A stretch of DNA of 64,000 nt from Dactylonectria macrodidyma. Lineage: Eukaryota > Ascomycota > Sordariomycetes > Hypocreales > Nectriaceae. Position 1 is the stretch's first letter. Each line of letters opens with the position of its first letter. The position numbers were made by a program, and so were the translations under genes. The notes beneath the pieces were generated by a model. That model ran no database searches. It saw only the letters and a program-made list of their open reading frames with translations, and was not told where the DNA came from. Location of the stretch: contig JAGMUV010000021.1 of NCBI GenBank assembly GCA_020744425.1, positions 124,001 through 188,000 on the forward strand, read 5' to 3'. This document shows positions 56,955-64,000 of the stretch, in pieces.

Positions 56955-58494
56955 CTAAGAGGACGGCGGCTTGATGGGATGAGCCCAGGGAAATTTCCCA
57001 ACCATTTGCTCCTCACCCGTAACATACTCAAAGACAGGCGTACGAGCCAGCGCTGGTGCGTTGCGGGTGGAAAAGAACTTCTGAAGCGACTGCCTCGAGA
57101 GGATGTGGCGGTCCACAAACTTGTGAGTCGCATCCGCCCACGTCGCGGCCCCGGTGGCCTGGCTTGCACCGGCGAGGCCTGCCTTGACCGTATCAAAGCG
57201 CGCGAGTTGGTAGCCGTCAAAGGCAGCCAGCACTTGCTCCCTGGTCGGGAAAGCCTCCGGGTCCGAGGCGCGTATGGCTTTGAAGGCGTGATACAGCTCG
57301 TTGGCGAGCGCAACGACGTCGACGATGCCGTTGTTGCAGCCCGCACCAGTGCTGGGCGTGAACTTGTGCGCCGCGTCGCCGACGAGGACGATTCGGTCCC
57401 AGCTCCAATTCTTGACGACGCCCTCCTCGAGATTCACCATGCCGGCCTGGGTCCGGTTGACATAGGCGTCCTTGATGGTCAGCCCGCCCTCGACGATGGG
57501 CAGGTGACCCCAGCGTTCGATGAACTTGTCCTCGTCCGCTTGGTTATACCGCACTCCCTCTCGTGTCGGCTTCTCCATGCGCTCGTACACACCGATGACG
57601 GACGTGTCCTCGCCGGCAAAGAGCTGGAGAGTACAATTCTTGCCATGTGTCTCGCTGGCATCGCCGGCCTTGATCGGAGGGACCGTCGGAAAGCGGACCC
57701 ACATGGCCCGGTATGTAGTCAGAAACGGCTCCGCTTCGTTGACTTTGTCCTCGGTGGTGGTCGGGGCTTGCAAAGCCGCTGTCCGCATCAAGTCTCTCAC
57801 CCGGCTGTGGGCACCGTCGGCACCGACGAGGACGGTTCCGGTATACGAGGTACCGTCAGCACAGGTCACGCTGACGCCCTCGGGGCCGGAAGAGACATCA
57901 ATGACCTTCTTCCCGGGAAGCAGCTTGGCCTGCGCCTCCGCCGGGAGGCCGTCATGCAGAGTCTGCATCAGATCGTGTCGGCTTATCACTCGTGGATAGG
58001 CCCCATGGCTGCATGGTCGCCGTTAGCCATAGACATCAAGAGGGTGTGAGCGTGTAAACTGACTTTTCTTTGAAATGAGTGAACCACAATGTGTCGCCAA
58101 GATCGCGTCCGTCGTGATCGATGCGCCTGAAGCGGCTCATCGGCGAGCTGACGCTCTCAATGGTGGGGAGCATGCCTAGCTGGCCCAGCACGCGCAATCC
58201 GATAGGAAGCAGGACAAGATTGGAGCCCGCATCTTCAACAATCTTGGCACGGCGCTCGAGGACGACAAAGTCCAGTTTTGCCTGCGAGAGGGAGTGGGCG
58301 GCTGTCAGACCGACTGGGCCACCGCCGACGATGATGACTTTAAAGGCATTATTAGAACTCATTGTGGCTAGAAGTCGCTTTGCAGTGGAGCTGTGGGATG
58401 GCTGTTGACTCAACAAGTTCTGATTAAAAAGATGGCGGGCTGAATAAGTAGAGAAGAGTTTGGATGTTAGAAGCTTTCCAACACCGCTTGACAT
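56955..58494 (-). CDS. FAD-dependent monooxygenase (PHBH fold)
   Basis: Exons 58494-58064 and 58008-56955 (55-base intron: GTCAGT, GGCTAAC, TGCAG) encode 494 residues, or 450 from the inner ATG at 58362, which gives MSSNNAFKVIIVGGGPVGLT and is the usual family start. The extension before it (KLLTSKLFSTYSARHLF) could be a mitochondrial presequence or just leader. GxGxxG dinucleotide-binding motif at the start; DG motif in VLVGADGAHSRVRDLM; GD motif in IVLVGDAAHKFTPSTGAGCN. The splice restores ENHGAYPRVISRHDL. Such enzymes hydroxylate aromatic or polyketide substrates with NAD(P)H and oxygen, often in fungal secondary metabolism. No other biosynthetic genes are nearby. Looks intact. Confidence 0.9.
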
Positions 58495-59632
58495 CTATGT
58501 GGCAAAACGCCAGGGACTCAGGTATTGAACCCAGTTTGATGGAGTAAAGACGAACTCCTTACCTACCGTAACCGGCCTTCTTTATATGCCCGTCTTATCC
58601 ATACGGCATCGGGCTGGTAAAGTCCGAACCTCCGAATCGAGGCGCATGATGTTAACCTGGGGAAGCAGACATTGCGGCAGATGGTGTATCGCTTCTGGAG
58701 CGGGGTGATTAGCTTTGAATTATTATCGAATGAGCATATGCCACACCTGCATATCACACATGATTAATGCTTCAACGTTCAAACCTGGAGCCGTTGCTGC
58801 AGGCTAGCTGACATCGCAGGTGCGGCGCAAACAACCTGGCGAATCATGAGAGGCAGTGCAACGCCATGGGTGTCGGCAGGGTCGCCGAACAGAGCGAGGG
58901 CTGAGGAAACATGTGGTAGATGGAGTTTAGCCAGTCATGCAGGGACCCCTGCGACGGCTGCAAAAGTGCCAGCTGCCCACGGGACGAGGAGTTCGGCGTA
59001 GAGTCAGTTAGTGAGAAAGAGTAAGTGAGATTTTACAACCTGTCTTCAATGTTTCCTGTGCCGAGCCGACCTATTGAGATGCCATAACGCCGTCTCCGAC
59101 CGAATGAACGCCGATAGCGTCAGAGCTGCGGCGGGGTGCGTCTCCCTTGTAGCTTAAGAAATGAGACTGCTAACCCAGGTGTCGACGAGTATTAGCACAG
59201 AGAATGAGAACAGCGAAGCCGAATACACCACTCAAATTGAAATCGAGCTAATCATGCTAATTGTATCCAGACATCTCCTCCATACAGATGAACCCAGAAC
59301 CTCCCCGAGAACCAGGTACAAGCCTGCTGACAATTTCCCTAGGGTTCAGAGTATAATCAACGCAAGTTATGGTTCTCGGAACTTAGCCACGCCGAACCAA
59401 GCCCGTGACGTCGATACAGAAAGTATTGAGTCTTATGAATATCACACCTTTGAATTTGGCATCAGCAGGAGTCTCAGCAATCGGCGTAACCGGTTGAAGG
59501 CAGAGCTGCTTTCTTTAGTAACTTTGTAAAGCTGGCCTATTATAGAGGATGTGTCTATGCTTTGTGCATATTGACGTGTAGGAAGCCGGGCAGCGTGGCG
59601 AAATCTTATACCTTTTTTTCGTCTTCAACGTG
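58495..59632. other. intergenic region
   Basis: Promoter side of the monooxygenase gene. A 122-codon ORF at 59161-59529 (plus) has no motifs and I do not call it. Confidence 0.4.
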
Positions 59633-60259
59633 TTAGCTTGGGTTCCTAGGGACATTTACAAAAGCGAATTGTTGACTGTCAACAGGGCATTTTTGAGAAG
59701 CCTCGAGTTGACGCTTTAAATTACGGATTGTGTCCTCGCTGCTGTATTCGAGTTCGACCCAGCCGTGCTCTAGACACCATTAGTCTCTGACAGAAATACT
59801 ACTGCGATTAAGGCTTACTAGGGCCGTGGATGACCCAGACAAGGGATTTTGGATGTTTAGACCTAGCTAGTTCCATGAGCCTGTCTGTCTTTGCAAGATA
59901 GATAGAACCCTGGTTAGATACAACTTACCAGCATAAGATTCGAAGACTTGCAGGATCGGAATCAACAAGAGAAAGAGTGGAACAAGTTGGCCAAAGCCAC
60001 GAATGTTGTTTTCCGCTTCCTTCTCGTCCAAGCTCATTTCTTGGTGCATGCTATGTCGGTCAGTGAAGCACCAATAAAAGCCGAGACTGAACAAGGCAAT
60101 TTCTCCAAAGACGTCGATCGTTTCAGAGGCAGGTATGTACCAAAAGACGAATATGAAGACACGCCACGCCACTTTGGACCACTGGCCATTGCCGCTGAGT
60201 CCGGATTGCTGCTGCAATTCACCTTTGTCGTCAATCAAATGTTTGCGGATATTGTCCAT
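59633..60259 (-). CDS. three-exon fungal membrane protein
   Basis: Exons 60259-59929, 59884-59819 and 59769-59633, with introns of 44 bases (GTAAGT...GACAG) and 49 bases (GTAAGC, GACTAAT, TCTAG), make a 177-residue frame divisible by three. Residues 30-110 hold about three membrane segments (VFIFVFWYIPAS, IALFSLGFYW, LVPLFLLLIPILQVF). The splices join FESYA to DRLMELARSKH and HGP to KHGWVELEYSSEDTIRNLKR, a soluble C-terminal tail that reads as coding. Similar multi-helix proteins occur in fungi near NLR and HET genes, but I cannot name the family. Sequence before the ATG has a TAG in frame, or an acceptor, so an earlier exon is possible. Confidence 0.55.
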
Positions 60260-60984
60260 CCATATAATCCTACCCCTTCGCTATACTCAAAGCAATGCAA
60301 GGTGCCAACCGAGCTAAGATAGTAAGTTTGTACACCCATTCAGTGATCTGGAATACCTTTAAAGTAATGAACTCAGGGTTGAATTGCATTGAGTTGTGTG
60401 CCTCAGTGGAGGGAGCTGCCCTTTGGTTACTTAACTAATCAACCAACCCAACTTGCATCAACACTCACTTGGTCCCATACTACCGCCTCCTAGGGTATCA
60501 CTAGCGCTGCTGTCAAACAGCCTCTCTAGACTTAATAGATCCTCTTGAAGGGCATGGGTTAGTATGTTGAAGAGTAGTCCTGTTGTTAATAGTAGCATGC
60601 TACAGTCATTAATATATCGTACTAAGCAAAGATTCAATGATGTTTTAATAGCGTACCGAATTAAGGAAACTGCACCACAATAAGCAATAGTGCATGCCCT
60701 AGTGTATTGCACCTCTTCTTTGCCAAGCAAAGACGCTCGCTGGCGAGCCCTCGTCATACGATCAACGCAAGCCTCGGCGAGCTCATGAGCTTTAACCTCC
60801 CATCCACAGCGGAGTGGGTAAATCGATAATATGCCAAGTGCCTGGATGTCGGGAAGGCTCCGTCAGCTAGGCCACGGAGCCATAGGCACAGCCCGCCGTA
60901 ACTGTGGCTTACACACCACCCTCGTCAAGCTGAAGGCTGTAGACAACACAGCCGCCGGCAACCTCGAACTCAACGTCCTCAAAG
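60260..60984. other. intergenic region
   Basis: Between the membrane-protein gene and the 3' end of the NACHT-ankyrin gene. Only motif-free ORFs. Confidence 0.4.
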
Positions 60985-63900
60985 CTATCCCCACCCCAGC
61001 AGCACCTTAACGACCTCCTCGTGCCCCTTCTTAGTAGCCCGCGATAGCGGCGTCAGTCCATAGTGGTCCTTCGACTCGAGGTCAGCGCCCCGCCCGAGCA
61101 ACAGCTTGACAACGGCCTCGCGCCCGTTCTCGGCGGCCCGCAATAGCGGCGTCAGTCCATAGAGGCCGTCCTTCGACTCGAGGTCAGCGCCCCGCTCGAT
61201 CAGCAGCTCGACGACGGCCTCGCGCCCGTTCGCGGCGGCCCGCGATAACGGCGTCATACCAGAAGGGCCGTCCGTCGACTCGAGGCTGGCGCCCCGCTCG
61301 AGCAGCAGCTCGACGACGGCCTCGTGCCCCTTCGCGGCGGCCCACGATAGCGGCGTCATACCAGAGGGGGGGTCCTTTAACTCGAGGCAGGCGCCCCGCT
61401 CGAGCAAGAGCCTGACGACGGCCATGTGCCCCTTCTCGGCGGCCCATGATAGCGGCGTCATACCAGAGGGGTCCTTCAACTCGAGGTCGGCGCCCCGCTC
61501 GAGTAGCAGCTTGACGACAGCCACGTGCCCCTTCTCGGCGGCCCACGATAGCGGCGTCCGTCTATTGCCCTCCTTCGACTCGAGGTCGGCGCCCCGCTCG
61601 AGCAGCAGTTCGACGACGGCCACGTGCCTATTCACGGCGGCACATGATAGCGGTGTCCGTCCATAGACGTCCCTCGACTCGAGGTCGGCGCCCCGCTCGA
61701 GTAGCAGCTCAATAATGGCTTCGTGCCCCATCCTGGCGGCAGACTCGACATCGGCGCCTTTCTCAAGCAGTAATTCAATAATGGCTTCGTGCCCCGTCCT
61801 GGCGGCATATTCAACGTTGGTCCTCTTCTCGACCATCAGCTTAACGATGGCCTCGTAGCCCTGCGCGGCGGCCCATGATAGCACCTCGGCGCCCTTCTCG
61901 AGCAGTAGCTTGTTGATAGCCTCGCGCCCTGCCCACAAAAGCGGCGTCCAACCATTCCTGGCCTTCGACTCGACGTCGGCGCCCCGCTCGAGCAGCAGCT
62001 TGACGATGGCCACGTGCTCATTCTCGGCGGCCCATGATAGCGGCGTCTGTCCTGAAGGGCGGTCCTTAGACTCGACGTTGGCGCCCCGCTCGAGCAGCAG
62101 CCTGACGACGGCCCCGTGCCCGTTCTTGGCGGCCCACGATAGCGGTGTTCGTCCTGCGCCGTCCACCACGTCGGTGGCGACACCAATGTCGAGCAGTCGT
62201 TTGACGAAGACTTCGTTGCCCTTCTCGGCAGCGGACAAGAGTAGTTCTTGACGAATATTGTCCACAGAATCGGCATCGGCTCCCTTCATTAGTAGGCTGG
62301 CTGCAGCCTCCTGTCCAGTGCAAAGGGCGTAGGATATCGGCGTTCCTCCAATTTCATCCTTTGAGTCGACGCGGGCTCCTTTTTTAACCAGCCGCCGGAC
62401 GATGGCCAGATGACCATTCCAAGCGGCGTATGATAGCGGCGTTCGACCGTCTCTATCCCTTGCATCGACTTCTGCGCCTTTCGGGAACGATAGTTTGATG
62501 GCTTTTTTGAGGCGAATCTTCGGACGCTTGATCAACAGCTTCACGACACCGTCAGACCCGTTCTCTGAAGCCCAAGAGAGCGCCGAACGCTGATAGGTGC
62601 CATCTCTGGAATCAACATCGTCTACTCCAAGCTGAAGCCACACAATTTGCTGGAGTCCGAAATATGAGGCTATCATGAGGGTAGTGAAACCCTAAGGAAA
62701 TTCCGTGTCCGTATTAGCCCAGTAGACCCTGAACCAAGTCCGACAACTTCTTGAACTCGCATCACAGATTCGCCGCACTGATTCTATGGCTGCATCATCT
62801 TCGATACCTGATGCTCGGAAGTGGGCAGCCCAGTTTGTAGCAGAGTAGTCAAGGAAGACGTGATCGCGAAGGTAGTGTGATACTTTATCATCCAGATTTT
62901 CATCCAGAGGGTTGGTTTCAAACTCGGTAAAGAGCAGGTGCCAGATACAGATCCGGCAAAGAATGCGATAGGACTCTGGTGGCTTGAGTGAGGATTTCCA
63001 TATGAGCTGATTGTTGTAGTCCCTTCGAAGATCCGGATCGCCTTTCGGGACCAAGAATTCTTTCGCGGTCTGGTGAAGGAGATATATCTTCGAGTCCGTG
63101 ATGGTGACGAAGAGGCCACAGAGGTCTCTGACATACCTGCCGAAGCGCTCCTCTGGTCTGCTATCCAGGTCTTTATAGGACCTGTGATTTTGTCGAAGAG
63201 CCAACGCCAGGTCCATTTCTGCCAGAGTCAAGGGCCGTGCTGCCGCGACGATAATATGCAGCAGTTTCTTGGCTTCATCGTAATTGCTACTCTTAGCTAG
63301 AATCCTCTCGTACGCCTCATCGACGGTTCGTGGAAGTGAGGAAGTGGACTCGCGTATCTTGGTTTTATCGATGCTTATGTCGCTTTCGATCAACTCTAGG
63401 GTGAGATAAACCCATAGATATGTCCGGTTAGGAATACGCCGGAGCCTTTGCAAGAGCAGCTGTTCCTCGTCTGGTTTGAGATATAGGCTTGCTCGGATGC
63501 GCGAAACCCTGTCTTCTATATAGATATCGATCTCTCGGGCAATCTTCGATATCTCCGCGTCGGCTTCCCCCTTCAGGTGGATGACAGGCAGCCCCAGAAT
63601 ATTGAGAGGCTGGAAGCCCTGCCCGATTTTGTTATAGGGCCGACTTGTTACGAGAAACTTCAAGTTGACGTTATTTTTCGTGTCATTCTCCGGGTCATAG
63701 AATTTGCGCAGGGCTTGGGCAAGCTTGAGCCGTTCTTGGTCTTCGCATTCGTCGAATGCGTCAAGAACACAGACTAACTCGCCAGCATTCCTATACTGTG
63801 AAGCCATAACCAGAACTTCCCAGAGTTCATCAAGCGAGCTGGTAAGATGTGCTTTGTAGGCTTCGAACCTCTTGACAATCTTGTCCGAGAAAAGGTCCTC

Positions 63901-64000
63901 TCTTTGTGTGAAGAGCTGATGTAGGATGCAGCTGAGAGCGCTTGTCGCGCTTCTCTGATCGTCGAAGTCGTCCTTGAAGAAGAAATAGCAGGTTGTTCTG
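60985..64000 (-). pseudogene. NACHT-ankyrin NLR gene, one in-frame TAG, 5' end outside window
   Basis: A single minus-strand frame runs from the right edge to TAG at 60985-60987, interrupted only by TAG at 62692-62694 (NTDTEFP-stop-GFTTLMIASYFG; the expected residue is probably Gln or Glu). Upstream of it is the NACHT part: CYFFFKDDFDDQRSATSALS, Walker B CVLDAFDEC near 63760, LKFLVTSRPYN, then the winged-helix region with LTLAEMDLALAL and a VHLLHQTAKEFLV-like block (IYLLHQTAKEFLV). Downstream are about 16 ankyrin-like repeats; the last ten are very alike (TPLSWAAEKGHVAVVKLLLE RGADLESK type) and very GC-rich. The P-loop and N-terminal effector domain lie beyond 64000. Such proteins sense nonself or damage signals. 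Confidence 0.85.

Noticed and set aside
56979..58049. 356-codon plus-strand ORF over the monooxygenase gene
   Set aside because: Antisense shadow; the minus strand carries the FAD, DG and GD motifs and a good intron.
59161..59529. 122-codon plus-strand ORF
   Set aside because: No motif, splice sites or leader; not enough to support a gene.

Overview
This is eukaryotic DNA from a filamentous ascomycete (Pezizomycotina, probably Sordariomycetes-like; the class is an inference). The signs are short introns of about 42-88 bases with GTRNGT-like donors and CTAAC-type branch points, HET, NACHT and CHAT genes of the fungal nonself-recognition type, a Kelch/single-helix surface protein typical of ascomycetes, a Fot1/pogo-like transposon, a Tad1-like LINE fragment, and many nonsense changes of the CpA-to-TpA kind that repeat-induced point mutation (RIP) leaves. 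There are no bacterial operons. Most real genes are single genes separated by degenerate, gene-poor DNA.

Layout. 0-5 kb: relics (a broken small Cys-rich ORF, a broken secreted-protein 5' exon, a Tad1-like reverse transcriptase tail). 5.5-11.4 kb: a Kelch-ectodomain membrane protein and a second Ser/Thr/Pro-rich single-helix membrane protein. 11.8-12.6 kb: a deleted copy of a repeat that elsewhere carries a DNA ligase. 13-18 kb: a frameshifted small secreted protein gene, a three-exon HET-domain gene and a PP1-targeting/CBM21 gene. 21.5-24.5 kb: a NACHT-WD40 gene remnant, a SnoaL-like gene and a truncated F-box-like gene. 24.5-29.6 kb: a full-length but inactivated ligase unit carrying a nested TA-targeting transposon. 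35.3-36.2 kb: a conserved two-exon gene with CxxC clusters. 37-40 kb: a TPR-CHAT gene. 42.8-44 kb: a three-exon, MIT-less Vps4-like AAA ATPase gene. 44-50.3 kb: a large inverted repeat whose arms each carry one membrane-protein gene pointing inward, with the best-preserved ligase unit between them. 50.4-56.6 kb: hAT remnants, a HeLo-NACHT-ankyrin gene with two in-frame TAG codons, a truncated thioesterase-like gene and a fourth, truncated ligase-unit copy. 57-60.3 kb: an FAD monooxygenase gene and a three-exon membrane-protein gene. 61 kb to the window end: a second NACHT-ankyrin gene with one in-frame TAG, open at the right edge.

Two themes stand out. First, HET, TPR-CHAT, HeLo-NACHT-ANK, NACHT-ANK and a NACHT-WD40 remnant lie in about 50 kb, which looks like an accessory locus for incompatibility or innate immunity in which several members are silenced by RIP-type nonsense changes. 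Second, a dispersed unit with a conserved 83-codon ORF followed by a LIG4-like ATP-dependent DNA ligase core occurs four times, in both orientations, with shared ends and one internally deleted derivative. This behaves like a mobile or formerly mobile element in which a ligase is the main gene; it is the best candidate here for something undescribed. All family calls come from reading motifs by eye; no database search was run.
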